DNA of 64,000 bases, from positions 4,094,801 through 4,158,800 of the forward strand of contig NZ_LT839648.1 of NCBI RefSeq assembly GCF_900176885.1, in the 5' to 3' direction. The notes under the pieces were generated by a model, which was not told the origin of the DNA, did not search any database, and worked only from the letters and a program-made list of their open reading frames with translations. Origin of the DNA: Oceanobacillus senegalensis (GTDB lineage: Bacteria; Bacillota; Bacilli; Bacillales; Amphibacillaceae). How positions within the stretch are numbered: the stretch's first letter is position 1; each line of letters begins with the position of its first letter. Of this stretch, positions 8,107 through 17,286 are shown piece by piece. The translations under genes were made by a program, and so were the position numbers.

Positions 8107-9129
8107 TTGAATAACACCATTATCAATCGTATTAACCATATCCAAGAAAAGGATAAATTCTCTGGAAGCATTCTCGTTAAAGTGAATAATGATATTTTAA
8201 CAGAATTAAGCTATGGTTATGCTAACCGTTCAGAGCAAATTAAAAATAGCACTTATACAAGATATGGGATAGCATCGGGATGCAAACTTTTTACATCAAT
8301 AGCAATCTGTCAGCTTGTGGAAGATGGAAAACTTACTTTTGAAACAAAATTAGAAGATTGCCTCGATGTTTCTTTTCCTCATTTTGATAAGGACATAACT
8401 ATTCATCATCTTTTAACGCATACGGCAGGAGTACCTGATTATTTTGAAGAAGAAGTTATGGGTGATTTTGAGGAATTGTGGGTTAAGAAGCCAATGTATC
8501 TTATGAGAAACTTAAAAGACTTTTTACCCCTATTTCAGAATCAACCTATGAAATTTAAAGTAGGAGAAAGTTTTCATTACAATAATGCTGGATATATTAT
8601 ACTTGGTTTAATTATAGAGCAAGTAAGTCAACTTGAATTTTCCGAATATATAGAGGAAAATATCTTTAAAAAATCGGATATGACCAGCTCGGGTTATTTT
8701 GAATTTGATTCTCTTCCCAAACGTACAGCACTTGGTTATATTGACCATCCAAATGGTGAGTGGAAAACAAATATTTATTCATTGCCTGTAAAAGGTGGTT
8801 CAGATGGCGGAGCCTTTGTAACCGTCTACGATATGGCAAACTTATGGGATTCGCTCTTACATAACCAATTACTTAATGACGAGCACACTAATAAGTTACT
8901 TACTCCGTATGTTCGGACAAATGATAAAAATGGCTTTTATGGTTACGGAGTATGGATTGAGAAAAAGGATGATGAAATTTTAAAATTTTATATTATGGGT
9001 TATGACCCAGGGGTTAGTTTCCATTCTGCGTTTTATCCTAAAACATCAACCAAAACAGTAATATGTTCGAACAAATCCCAAGGTGCATTCAATGTAATGA
9101 AAGAAATTGAGGGGCTAATTTGCAATTAA
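8107..9129 (+). CDS. Serine hydrolase of the class C beta-lactamase-like family
   Basis: A 340-residue cytoplasmic-looking serine hydrolase. The SxxK motif appears in GIASGCKLFTSIA and the YxN motif in HYNNAGYIILG; LLTHTAGVPDYF is the usual segment between them. These enzymes include esterases, D-aminopeptidases and penicillin-binding-protein relatives; no resistance function can be claimed. I chose the TTG at 8107 because it follows a GGGGGGG run at a suitable distance, whereas the frame upstream of it is repeat sequence. It is framed by repeat copies. Confidence 0.82.
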   Translation: MNNTIINRINHIQEKDKFSGSILVKVNNDILTELSYGYANRSEQIKNSTYTRYGIASGCKLFTSIAICQLVEDGKLTFETKLEDCLDVSFPHFDKDITIHHLLTHTAGVPDYFEEEVMGDFEELWVKKPMYLMRNLKDFLPLFQNQPMKFKVGESFHYNNAGYIILGLIIEQVSQLEFSEYIEENIFKKSDMTSSGYFEFDSLPKRTALGYIDHPNGEWKTNIYSLPVKGGSDGGAFVTVYDMANLWDSLLHNQLLNDEHTNKLLTPYVRTNDKNGFYGYGVWIEKKDDEILKFYIMGYDPGVSFHSAFYPKTSTKTVICSNKSQGAFNVMKEIEGLICN

Positions 9130-9161
9130 TTATTTGAATTTGAGAAACAACCTTCCTTTTG

Positions 9162-9246
9162 GCTAACAAGTGCTTATCTTGAACAAAGAGTTGTCGAGGC
9201 TGGCAGCTCCTTTTGTGCTAAAGGAGTTAATACTTCAACAAGATAA
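9162..9246 (+). repeat. Cassette-type stem-loop repeat
   Basis: Head CTAACAAGTGCTTATC, hairpin GAGTTG / CAGCTC, tail TTGTGCTAAAGGAGTTAATAC then a TTCAACAAGATAA-like end. Confidence 0.65.
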
Positions 9247-9289
9247 TTTGGTTTATATGGTAATAAATTAGGTGAAAGGGGACGTTATC

Positions 9290-9349
9290 ATTAAAAAAAT
9301 AAAGTTAAGTTTGTTTGTGATTACGCCTTTGCTAATAGGTGGTTGTTAA
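9290..9349 (+). pseudogene. Lipoprotein signal peptide fused to a repeat head
   Basis: Nineteen codons read KKIKLSLFVITPLLIGGC after an ATT in the start position, then TAA. That stop is the TAA of TAATGGGTGC, a repeat head. A lipoprotein gene has thus been cut immediately after its lipobox cysteine and joined to a repeat. AAAGGGGAC precedes it. Only the signal peptide remains. Confidence 0.6.
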
Positions 9350-9407
9350 TGGGTGCTTATCTTTTATAAAGAATACATAAGAAAAAATGGACAGGACTTA
9401 GAAAAAT

Positions 9408-9528
9408 ATGATTAAGATAATGGAAATGTCAGATTACAGTTTATCGAGTTACAGTAACTTTTTCGGGGGAGAAGCTTAAAATTAGAAAAGGTTTTAATAG
9501 ATACCAGATTTGCTGGAAAAATCTTTTA
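9408..9528 (+). pseudogene. Remnant of a retropepsin-like aspartic protease
   Basis: Two frames together give an N-terminus like IMEMSDYSLSSYSN, then LKLEKVLIDTRFAGKIF. This corresponds to the VLIDTGSAGTIF active-site region of small retropepsin-like proteases, with the DTGS motif mutated to DTRF. A second, differently decayed remnant with an intact DTGSAG lies at 35698-35800. Confidence 0.6.
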
Positions 9529-9602
9529 ACCTATCAGAAAAGAATATATAATGAGAAAAGGAAAACGATAAGGGATTTAATGATGTGTTGGAGGTTATTG
9601 AT

Positions 9603-10172
9603 TTGAAATGTATAGCGGTTTTTTGCGGTTCAAGTAATGGAGCGTCTGATATTTATAAAGAAGGCGCTATTCAATTAGGAAAAGAATTAGTCAGACGTAA
9701 TATTACATTAGTTTATGGTGGTGCAAGTGTAGGGATTATGGGGGAAGTAGCTGATACCGTCTTAGAAGAAGGCGGGAATGTTATAGGTGTGATACCAAGG
9801 CTTCTAGAAGAGCGAGAAATATCTCATCAACATTTAACTAAATTATATACCGTGGATACCATGCATGAAAGAAAAGCGAAAATGGCAGAGTTAGCCGATG
9901 GGTTTATTGCATTACCCGGAGGTCCGGGGACTTTAGAAGAGTTTTTTGAAATATTTACATGGGCGCAAATTGGATTACACCAAAAACCTTGTGGGCTTCT
10001 TAATATTAATGGATACTACAACCCTCTTATTGACCTACTTGATCACATGGTTGAGCAACAATTCCTTCAGAAGAAATATCGCTCATTAGCTCAATTAGAT
10101 TCAGATCCTAAAGTGTTAATTGATAAATTTTATACATATGAACCACCAACAATAAAAACCTACAACAAATAA
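9603..10172 (+). CDS. LOG family protein (TIGR00730)
   Basis: A 189-residue protein, the typical length of the Bacillus YvdD type. It has the Rossmann start CIAVFCGSSNGAS, the LVYGGASVGIMG segment and the hallmark PGGPGTLEEFFE. Family members remove ribose 5-phosphate from nucleoside monophosphates (cytokinin-activating type). The TTG at 9603 sits 8 nt after TTGGAGG; the GTG at 9585 overlaps that site. It is flanked by repeats and is a plausible single-gene cassette. Confidence 0.88.
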   Translation: MKCIAVFCGSSNGASDIYKEGAIQLGKELVRRNITLVYGGASVGIMGEVADTVLEEGGNVIGVIPRLLEEREISHQHLTKLYTVDTMHERKAKMAELADGFIALPGGPGTLEEFFEIFTWAQIGLHQKPCGLLNINGYYNPLIDLLDHMVEQQFLQKKYRSLAQLDSDPKVLIDKFYTYEPPTIKTYNK

Positions 10173-10181
10173 TAAAAGACT

Positions 10182-10225
10182 TAAACGGGTGCGATTATCT
10201 AATAAGGGTAGTCGCCTATTTATTT
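10182..10225 (+). repeat. Cassette-type stem-loop repeat
   Basis: Head TTAAACGGGTGCGATTATC, loop TAATAAGGG, and TAGTCGCC closing the stem. The tail is short and T-rich. Confidence 0.75.
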
Positions 10226-10592
10226 AAGAGTTTTTGTTTTATTGAACTTTTATTTTTTTACTTTTAATCAAATTTACTTAAACAAACGGGGTGGTTTCTA
10301 GAAAAACGAGGAATGCTTATTTTTCTATTTGGCTGGATAGTGGAAGAGTCCAGATTAGTCTTTATTCAACAATCGGTCCATATAATTGAACAACATCTTT
10401 AGAATAAATGTAGAATAGGATTATGCAAAAAGGTATTGGAGAAGTGTATGAGGTATTTTGGTTATAATCTTATTTTGGCATAGGCCAAATCGAATATAGA
10501 TAAGTAAAAATAGTGATTATTTGCTCCTGATGTAGAAGATAATACAACCCCAAAAATTAGACTTTTACTCTAACTTTTGGGGACATTGATAG
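10226..10592. other. Gene-free stretch ending in a long hairpin
   Basis: AT-rich; an AAACAAACGGGGTGG stretch near 10280 may be another repeat head. No gene is visible. The hairpin at its right end is listed separately. Confidence 0.5.
10548..10582. terminator. Long hairpin between convergent transcription units
   Basis: CCCCAAAAATTAGA and TCTAACTTTTGGGG form a 14-bp stem with one mismatch around a 7-nt loop. It is just downstream of the minus-strand MFS gene. It lacks a T run, so it may be a weak terminator or the end of a lost insertion sequence. Confidence 0.5.
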
Positions 10593-11804
10593 TCAGGACA
10601 CGTGTTTGCTTTTGGTTTTTGATAAATTTATTTTATTATTTTTTATTAAATGAACTAATAAGACGATTAAAGGAAAAGCTGTTCCAATAAGTAAAGTTAC
10701 TTCGCTATTAAATTTATAGTAGGAATAACTTCCAATCCATGAACCAAAGGCTCCTCCCAAAAAGAAAATGGTCATATATAAGCCATTAAGTCTATTTCTT
10801 ATCTCGGGATGCAAACTAAAGATAACTTTTTGACCTAATAATAAATTTCCCGATACGCCAATATCAATGCTAATTCCGGAGATAAGAATTAAAATGACAC
10901 TAAATAGTGAATGATCTTTAACAAAGAATAATAGTACGATAGATAATAGTACGAGCGCCATTGAAATATTAGTCATTGTATAAATATAACCCTTATCCGC
11001 TATTTTACCAATAGTAGGAGTTAGTAAAGCTCCAGCTATTGCAGCAAAGCCAAATAATGCAATCTCAATATTTGAAAAATGTAATGGCTCAGACCTTAAT
11101 AAAATGGGGATAACTGTCCAATAAAGACTAAATGTTGCAAATAAACATGCGTGATAAAATGCTCTTTCTTGTAAAGGCGATGTATTTATTAGTAGCTTCA
11201 CCATAGAAGCTATTAAATTTGGATATGATATGTTACTAGTCGATACTACTTCATAGTTGGGCAAAAATTTTATAATTAACAGTAATACTGCAACTAACAT
11301 TATTGCTGAACAAAGAAAGACTGCTCTCCAGCCGAACCAGTCAGCTATTCCGATAGATAAAGGGCGAGCAATCATAATCCCAATCAATAAGCCACTCATC
11401 ACTTTACCCACATATTTACCTGACTCTCCGATGGGCACAATCCTCATTGTTAGTGGAACTAACATTTGAGCCGCACAAGCTCCAATACCAATTATGGATG
11501 TTAATATTAAAAAAACAATTCCATTTGCCGAAATAAGCGTACCAATTAATGAAATAATAGAAAGCCCGATAAGAATAACAATTATTTTCTTACTTTTAAA
11601 TAAGTCAGCCATTGGTACGATAAAAAATAATCCCAATGCATACCCAATTTGTGTCAAGGTAGTGAGCAATCCAGATAAATCAGAAGAGATGTTCAGATCT
11701 TCTGCAATGAATTGTACAATTGGTTGTGCATAATAAATATTAGCAGCAAGTGAACCACAACTAATCGCCAAAATAAATATTAGAAAATTTGTCTTTATAG
11801 TCAA
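10593..11804 (-). CDS. MFS transporter
   Basis: About 403 residues with 12 hydrophobic segments, of the bacterial drug/metabolite efflux type; the N-terminal half has the typical GSLAANIYYAQP opening and a GYALGLFFIVPMADLFKSKK loop. The likely role is proton-driven export of a small molecule. The TTG at 11804 sits 9 nt after AAAGGA, while the ATG at 11813 directly abuts that site. It follows a TetR gene on the same strand, with an inverted-repeat operator between them. Confidence 0.82.
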   Translation of the reverse strand: MTIKTNFLIFILAISCGSLAANIYYAQPIVQFIAEDLNISSDLSGLLTTLTQIGYALGLFFIVPMADLFKSKKIIVILIGLSIISLIGTLISANGIVFLILTSIIGIGACAAQMLVPLTMRIVPIGESGKYVGKVMSGLLIGIMIARPLSIGIADWFGWRAVFLCSAIMLVAVLLLIIKFLPNYEVVSTSNISYPNLIASMVKLLINTSPLQERAFYHACLFATFSLYWTVIPILLRSEPLHFSNIEIALFGFAAIAGALLTPTIGKIADKGYIYTMTNISMALVLLSIVLLFFVKDHSLFSVILILISGISIDIGVSGNLLLGQKVIFSLHPEIRNRLNGLYMTIFFLGGAFGSWIGSYSYYKFNSEVTLLIGTAFPLIVLLVHLIKNNKINLSKTKSKHVS

Positions 11805-11832
11805 CTTTATCATTCCTTTTGTTTATTCTTAT

Positions 11833-11854
11833 TTTTGGAACTATCATTCCAAAA
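11833..11854 (-). promoter_or_regulatory. Perfect inverted repeat, likely TetR operator
   Basis: TTTTGGAA, a 6-bp spacer, TTCCAAAA. It lies between the TetR gene and the MFS gene, about 29 bp upstream of the MFS start, which suits repression of the transporter. Confidence 0.6.
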
Positions 11855-11871
11855 TGCCTAAAAAAGAAAGA

Positions 11872-12447
11872 CTATAGGTCTGCAATAGTCTTATCCACTA
11901 GATTATAGGCTAGATATTTCTCTTTTTTATATCTAGACATTAAATTAATACTGTGATTTAAACTTAATAAAGAATATGCAACTAATTCAGCGTTAGCCTC
12001 TTGTGAAATTTCTCCTTTCTTTTTTCCTTCTTCAATGACTTGCTGAAAAACCTTCTCAAGTTCATTAAAATCGTTTAAAAGTATTTCTTCTATAGAAGGA
12101 TCAATATTTCCAATAAGCAGTGAAGAATTAGTTATAATACAACTTTTGGGAATGTCATCTGAATAGCATTCTTCAATATGTTGATAAAAAAAGGATTTAA
12201 GTGATGCTTTAGAGTCTATTCCTCTAAAAAGTAGATTTCTTTTTCGATAGCCATAGTTTTTATAATGCTCTAATACCAGTTTGAAAAGTTCTTCCTTATT
12301 ACCAAAACTATCGTAAAGCGTAGATCGACTAATTCCCATCGCTTCAATAAGATCTGAGATAGATGTAGCGTCATAGCCTTTTTCCCAGAATAAATACATA
12401 GCTTTATTCAAAGCATGTTCTTTGTTAAAACTAATACTTCTACCCAA
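11872..12447 (-). CDS. TetR/AcrR-family regulator
   Basis: A 191-residue regulator. The N-terminal DNA-binding domain shows ALNKAMYLFWEKGYDATSIS, a recognition helix region MGISRSTLYDSFGNKEELF, and a C-terminal ligand-binding helical domain. TTG at 12447 lies 7 nt after GGGGGTG; the frame is open further upstream but without a better site. It probably represses the adjacent MFS gene in the absence of the pump substrate. Confidence 0.85.
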   Translation of the reverse strand: MGRSISFNKEHALNKAMYLFWEKGYDATSISDLIEAMGISRSTLYDSFGNKEELFKLVLEHYKNYGYRKRNLLFRGIDSKASLKSFFYQHIEECYSDDIPKSCIITNSSLLIGNIDPSIEEILLNDFNELEKVFQQVIEEGKKKGEISQEANAELVAYSLLSLNHSINLMSRYKKEKYLAYNLVDKTIADL

Positions 12448-12643
12448 TTTACCACACCCCCATTCATATAAGTTAGTGTTAGTATACAAGTTACGGAACG
12501 GTAAGTCCAGAAAAATTTATTTTGAAAGCAATGCCTACGTTAAAGGGCACTGTTCTTTAATAATAAGGCATCTTGTAAGGGTAACACATTTAAATTTAAG
12601 GGAATAAGTTTATGAAAGTGTGAAAATTATGAAGTTTTGAGCT

Positions 12644-12715
12644 TAAACTAACTGGCGCCTTACCGCTACAATGGTAATGCTTTTCTGTATGTAAATGGCA
12701 GTTTAGGGTAAGAAG
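12644..12715 (+). repeat. Cassette-type stem-loop repeat
   Basis: Head AAACTAACTGGCGCC, hairpin CCTTACC / GGTAATG, tail TGTAAATGGCAGTTTAGGG. Confidence 0.65.
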
Positions 12716-12764
12716 ACCTTTAACAACAGAGTCTATAAACGGAATAGCAATTAAATATAAGGAC

Positions 12765-12798
12765 AAAAGACATTCTACATAAAAGAATGTCTTTTTTA
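12765..12798 (+). terminator. Rho-independent terminator
   Basis: AAAAGACATTC / GAATGTCTTTT stem followed by a T run, in the gap before the ArsR-like regulator. Confidence 0.7.
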
Positions 12799-12827
12799 TT
12801 ATTTTATACAAAGTATATTGAATATAG

Positions 12828-12847
12828 TATTCTAATTATATAGAATA
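12828..12847 (+). promoter_or_regulatory. Inverted repeat before the ArsR-like regulator
   Basis: TATTCTA, 6-bp spacer, TAGAATA, ending 19 bp upstream of the ATG. Candidate autoregulatory operator. Confidence 0.45.
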
Positions 12848-12866
12848 GGAGTTAGGAGGCGATTAT

Positions 12867-13913
12867 ATGGAGTTATTTTCCACAGGTATTAAACGGGATA
12901 GAGAAAAATATATCGTTGAGATCAAAAGCTCTCTTTTATGGGAATCAGCTTTAGGGATAGCAGCTATTACTAATGAATCACTGATCGATACACTGGACCT
13001 TTCTGAAGAGGATAAAATTTCCATTACCCAATCATTATCGATGGAGATGAAAGAACAACTTGAATTTGTCCAAAAACACAATACCTGGAAGACGATTCTT
13101 CAGATCCTTCACCAAAAAGATTTCGCAGATCTAATTTCCTTTAACAAGTATGTAATGAGTTTATCGTTTATGGAATTAAAGAGCATTGCAATTCCATACC
13201 TAGGGAAAGGACAAGAAGAATTAAAAAGTGATCTACTAAAAGGGTCAGAAGAAGCACTTAAGGAATTACAGGACATGACAAAAGAACACCCATTCCTTCC
13301 GTCATACCTTGAATTTATTAGTAAAGTGTCTTTTGAGGAACTGAAAAGTCACTTAATTGAAGTTATGACTGGTTGGTTTAAAGCTGTAATTGAGCCTAAT
13401 AAAGAAAAACTGAAATCTATCCTCTTAAGGGATAAAGCTTTGAAGGAAAAAATGCTGAATAGTTTAGAACCAGATCAGTTTGTTGAATGGGCAACAGATG
13501 GTGTGAAATATCCCCCAGAGCCGAGTGTACATAAGGTTTTACTTATTCCCCATTTTATTTATCGACCATGGAATGTTGAAGCTGATTTGGAAGGAGTAAA
13601 AGTTTTTTATTATGCCGTAGCAAATGAAAGTATTTCAGGTGAAAGTAAATTTGTTCCTAATAAACTCCTAGTACAAAGGTTTAAAGCCTTAGGAGATGAA
13701 ACTCGTTTAAAAATTTTGAAATTGATAAAAGAGAAAAATGTATCATTACAAGAGTTAACAACTAAGTTGGATTTGGGTAAAACAACTGTTCATCATCATT
13801 TAAAAATATTAAAGTCTGCAAGGCTAGTGTCTCAGAAATCAAATGAATACAGCATAGATATTAAAGCGATAGAGAATTTACCAATGGAACTCGAAATTTA
13901 CTTGGAAAAGTAA
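12867..13913 (+). CDS. ArsR-type transcriptional regulator with long N-terminal domain
   Basis: A 348-residue protein. Residues 1-250 are a helical domain of unknown ligand. Residues 262-345 form a winged helix: VQRFKALGDETRLKILKLI, then LDLGKTTVHHHLKIL as the recognition helix. ATG behind GTTAGGAGG. The interrupted MFS gene begins 24 bases after its stop, which suggests regulator and pump were one operon. No metal-binding cysteine motif is visible. Confidence 0.82.
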   Translation: MELFSTGIKRDREKYIVEIKSSLLWESALGIAAITNESLIDTLDLSEEDKISITQSLSMEMKEQLEFVQKHNTWKTILQILHQKDFADLISFNKYVMSLSFMELKSIAIPYLGKGQEELKSDLLKGSEEALKELQDMTKEHPFLPSYLEFISKVSFEELKSHLIEVMTGWFKAVIEPNKEKLKSILLRDKALKEKMLNSLEPDQFVEWATDGVKYPPEPSVHKVLLIPHFIYRPWNVEADLEGVKVFYYAVANESISGESKFVPNKLLVQRFKALGDETRLKILKLIKEKNVSLQELTTKLDLGKTTVHHHLKILKSARLVSQKSNEYSIDIKAIENLPMELEIYLEK

Positions 13914-13937
13914 ATTATAAAAGGGGTGGAGACCTTC

Positions 13938-15170
13938 ATGGGAGATTCAACTGCACGTGTTGAATTAAAGGAGGAAGTGCCTGAATTTAAAAAGAATTAC
14001 CCTGTATTTAGATTTATTGGTGGAAACTTAGTTTCTTTCTTCGGTGATCAAATATATTTAATTGCTCTACCTCTAATTGTGGTAACTATCACTGGTTCAC
14101 CTTTAAGTATGGGAATAGTAGCAGCACTAGAGAGACTACCTATTTTAATTCAGCCGTTTACTGGAGTGTTGGCAGATAATTTTAGTCGTAAGAAAATTTT
14201 AATGGTATGTGACTTAGGGAGATTTTTAACAATAGGTACTTTAGGTATATTATACATAATGGAAAACTTGCTTATATGGGAAGTATATGTAGCTGCTTTC
14301 GTTGTTGGTGTCTTAACCCAAGTATATAATACATCTCAGTTTGCCTCTGTACCTCAGTTAGTACAAAAAAAAGATCTGCAATTGGTAAGCTAAATAAATA
14401 CAGGGATATTTCAAATGGCTGTATTTATTGCCCCAGGATTAGGTGGAATTCTTATTAGCATTTATAATCCTGGAATAGGTTTAATTATTAACAGTTTATC
14501 TTTCTTTGTGGGATTTCTGGTTATATTGGGTCTTAACATAGAGAGTAACTTACAACAAGGAAAAATTACTAGTACAAAATTTTTTGCGGATATTAAAGAA
14601 GGTTTTACCTTTGTCATATACCAGAAGCCAATTTTATACTCAAATCTAGCTATGCTTTTCTCGTTATTTGGGACAACGCTTTTTTTAACAATGCTTGTTA
14701 TTCATTTAAAATCCACAGTAGGATTAGATGCGATTCGCATAGGCTACATACTTTCTATTGGTGGAGTAGCTGCAATAGTTGGTGCTTTAATGACTAATGT
14801 ATTAAAAAGATATTTTACTTACAGAGGTATTTTATTTATTGCTGGTGTTGTGGGAGGGGGTTCAATTATAGCTTTTGGTTTATATGATTCGTTTATTTGG
14901 TTAGTAATAATGAATGCATTGGGAACAATCTGTGCGGCCATTATGAGTCCCTGTATCGTGACCATAAGACAAAAGCTTAGTCCTGATCACTTATTAGGTC
15001 GTGTACAAGCTACTAGTCGCTTTATGACATGGTTATTGATGCCTGTTTCAGCTTTAGTTGCCGGCATCATAGGTGAATACTTGGGGACCACTCCGACTTT
15101 ATTAATCGGAGGAATAATTGCTATAATAGCATCTTTTATTTATTTGCACCCTTCTCTTAATGATGTATAG
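13938..15170 (+). pseudogene. MFS transporter with one in-frame stop
   Basis: An MFS transporter of about 410 codons, broken by a TAA at 14391-14393. The frame is unchanged on both sides (LQLVS, stop, INTGIFQMAVFIAPGLGG), and hydrophobic segments continue to the end. The N-terminal MFS loop ADNFSRKKILMVCDLGRF is intact. The ATG at 13938 follows AAAGGGGTGG. Read literally the product is 152 residues and non-functional; a sequencing error or suppression cannot be excluded. It appears to be a partner of the preceding regulator. Confidence 0.8.
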
Positions 15171-15265
15171 AATTACGACATTATTTGATGGAAAATAATA
15201 ACTTTTTAACAAATAGCAAGATAATGAAACAGAATGATTAAGATACCTAATTAAATTCAGTTACT

Positions 15266-15335
15266 TTATAACTGGTGCGATTGCTCAATGAGGGTAATCG
15301 CTTTTTGTGCTAATGGCAGGATAATGGAAGAATGG
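15266..15335 (+). repeat. Cassette-type stem-loop repeat
   Basis: Head TATAACTGGTGCG, stem GCGATT / AATCGC, loop GCTCAATGAGGGT, tail TTGTGCTAATGGCAGG then ATAATGGAAGAATGG. A near-consensus copy. Confidence 0.82.
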
Positions 15336-15455
15336 TAAATCTAGGCTTCTCTAAATGTACAAATTTGTTTAACATCTTGAACATTAACGTATGAAGTGTT
15401 TTAAGATTATAAATAGAGATTTGGATTCACTAAAAAGTTGTTAATAAAACATAGA

Positions 15456-15502
15456 GCATTATTTGCAAGATTAACGTTATCTTGTACGTAATGCTTTTTT
15501 TT
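15456..15502 (+). terminator. Rho-independent terminator
   Basis: GCATTA...GCAAGAT pairs with ATCTTG...TAATGC and is followed by T8. It separates the repeat from the sigma-factor operon. Confidence 0.75.
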
Positions 15503-15552
15503 ACAAGTAATGATTCGGTTTAGGTAAATGTGGGAATATTCACTCAAGACTC

Positions 15553-15582
15553 TGAAACAATTTTAATTCGTCTTTCGTCTAA
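15553..15582 (+). promoter_or_regulatory. ECF-type promoter of the sigma-factor operon
   Basis: TGAAAC (15553-15558), 17-bp spacer, CGTCTA (15576-15581). This matches the Bacillus ECF promoter pattern (SigM/SigV/SigW type). It lies 41 bp upstream of the sigma-factor start, so the operon is probably autoregulated. Confidence 0.75.
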
Positions 15583-15621
15583 AGGTCGAATTCTAATACA
15601 GGTTGGAAAAGAGGTGTGGTT

Positions 15622-16146
15622 ATGGATAAAGCTAGAAAGGAAGATAAATTAGAAGAAATAATGATAGAACATGGGAGCGATTTGGTTAGGTTGGCATTTA
15701 ATTACGTAAAAGATAAAGAGACTGCAAAGGATATGGTTCAAAATACTTTTATCAAATGCTATGAAAACTTAGATAAATTCCGTTATGATTCATCGATAAA
15801 AACGTGGTTGTATAGAATCACGATTAATCAGTGTAAAGACTATTTAAAAAGTTGGCATTACAGGAAAGTGCAGACGAAAAGTGTTTTTGAAAGTGCGGTT
15901 AAATCCTTTTTACCTTTAACAGAAGAAAAGGTTATTAAGGAATCAGAATCAGAGGAATTGAAAAATGTTATATTTTCCTTGCCCAAAAACTATCGCGAAG
16001 TTATCTATCTATATTACTACAAGTCCTTAACAATCAATGAAGTGGCTGAAGTAACTGAATTAAACCTGAATACAGTTAAAACAAGGTTAAGAAGAGCAAA
16101 GCAAAGATTAAAAACTTTAATTGAGGAGGCGGGCATTTATGGATAA
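15622..16146 (+). CDS. ECF RNA polymerase sigma factor
   Basis: A 174-residue ECF sigma factor. Region 2 runs from HGSDLVRLAFNYVKDKETAKD to KTWLYRITINQCKDYLKSW, and region 4 is PKNYREVIYLYYYKSLTINE followed by the helix-turn-helix LNLNTVKTRLRRAKQRLK. ATG at 15622 after AGAGGTG. Its end overlaps the next gene by 8 nt, so the two are translationally coupled. A TGAAAC/CGTCTA promoter precedes it. Confidence 0.92.
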   Translation: MDKARKEDKLEEIMIEHGSDLVRLAFNYVKDKETAKDMVQNTFIKCYENLDKFRYDSSIKTWLYRITINQCKDYLKSWHYRKVQTKSVFESAVKSFLPLTEEKVIKESESEELKNVIFSLPKNYREVIYLYYYKSLTINEVAEVTELNLNTVKTRLRRAKQRLKTLIEEAGIYG

Positions 16147-17035
16147 GTCTAATAAGGAATTTCCTTCATTTGAGGATGATCATGATTTAACTTTTACTAA
16201 AGACGATAGGATAGAAACCTTTAAAAAAATTCAGGAAAACTATAATGGAAAACAAGATAACGGTAGCACTTTTTTTCGTATTGGTAAACGTTACGTTGGC
16301 CCCATATTAGGGACTGTACTGGTATTAATCCTAGCAATTGGCTTACTTTTACCGAATTTATATTCAGGTAATGAAATGAGTCAAGAAAATCCGAGTAAAC
16401 AACAAGCATCTACACAGGAGGATTTTTCCTTTTCAGCCTTAATAATGGGAGAAGATTCATCTGATGATAGTAATCACAGAAGTACTATAAATATTTTACT
16501 TACTTATAATAACAATGACAATAGCGTGAAATTGGTACCCATTCCTCGTGATACGTACGTTAAGATATATGATTCGGAAGGAAAAATAATTGGTGAGGAT
16601 AAGTTAGCACATGCATCAGCTTTAAACTACCCAAACCCTCAGGCTGTTTTGACAACGGTGTCGGATCTATTTACTGATATCTCTATCGATTATTACGCAG
16701 TTATTCCAGAAGGGGATATATACGGAGAATTAGGAATTAGTAAAAATGAGGCCAGGAATAATCCATTCACAACTAATGAAATTGGATATTTAATGAAAGA
16801 ACGATTATCCTTTTCTCAGATTAAAAATCTTTTGGAGGAAAGTGAAACAAATATTCCGGGTGAGATAATAAATCAATTCCAAATGGAGGAAGGTAATGCA
16901 GAATCTATTCAAGTGATTGATATGGAAAAAGGGATAGAAGAAACATTTATTAATGGTATATATTACGTAGAGATCAATGAAGGTTTATTAGAAACGATCT
17001 CTAATACTTTAAAGCAGCATTTGGGTGACAAATAG
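16139..17035 (+). CDS. LCP-like membrane protein, probable anti-sigma partner
   Basis: A 298-residue protein: cytoplasmic N-terminus of about 45 residues, one membrane helix (GPILGTVLVLILAIGLLLP), then an extracellular domain resembling the LytR-CpsA-Psr fold (FSALIMGED, TINILLTYN, VKLVPIPRDTYVKI). LCP proteins attach glycopolymers to the wall. Coupled to an ECF sigma gene with an N-terminal cytoplasmic segment, the likeliest role is a membrane anti-sigma or co-regulator. ATG at 16139 behind GAGGAGGCGGG. Confidence 0.78.
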   Translation: MDKSNKEFPSFEDDHDLTFTKDDRIETFKKIQENYNGKQDNGSTFFRIGKRYVGPILGTVLVLILAIGLLLPNLYSGNEMSQENPSKQQASTQEDFSFSALIMGEDSSDDSNHRSTINILLTYNNNDNSVKLVPIPRDTYVKIYDSEGKIIGEDKLAHASALNYPNPQAVLTTVSDLFTDISIDYYAVIPEGDIYGELGISKNEARNNPFTTNEIGYLMKERLSFSQIKNLLEESETNIPGEIINQFQMEEGNAESIQVIDMEKGIEETFINGIYYVEINEGLLETISNTLKQHLGDK

Positions 17036-17112
17036 TCATATAAACTTCAACAAAATATAGATGTAAGGATTAACAGAGAGTACTTAAATTTTCAGGTACA
17101 ATAGTTGAAAAA

Positions 17113-17140
17113 TGAGATCATCAAATGATGGTCTTTTTCT
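17113..17140 (+). terminator. Terminator of the sigma-factor operon
   Basis: AGATCATC / GATGGTCT hairpin followed by T5. It resembles the terminator arm found inside long-form repeat copies. Confidence 0.7.
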
Positions 17141-17286
17141 TTTATTATTAATTTTAGAAAACTACAATGGAAGTATATGGAAGTATTAGGTATTATGCTA
17201 TGGCTTATGAGGGATGAATTTATCTTCAATCTAAGAGTACAATGACAAAATTGTAAAACCAAACATCAGGAAGGTAGGACGAAAAG

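Noticed and set aside
10548-10582. CCCCAAAA...TTTTGGGG hairpin as an insertion-sequence end
   Set aside because: Similar ends exist in IS3-type elements, but no transposase remnant or second end is nearby, so a terminator at a convergent junction is the simpler reading.
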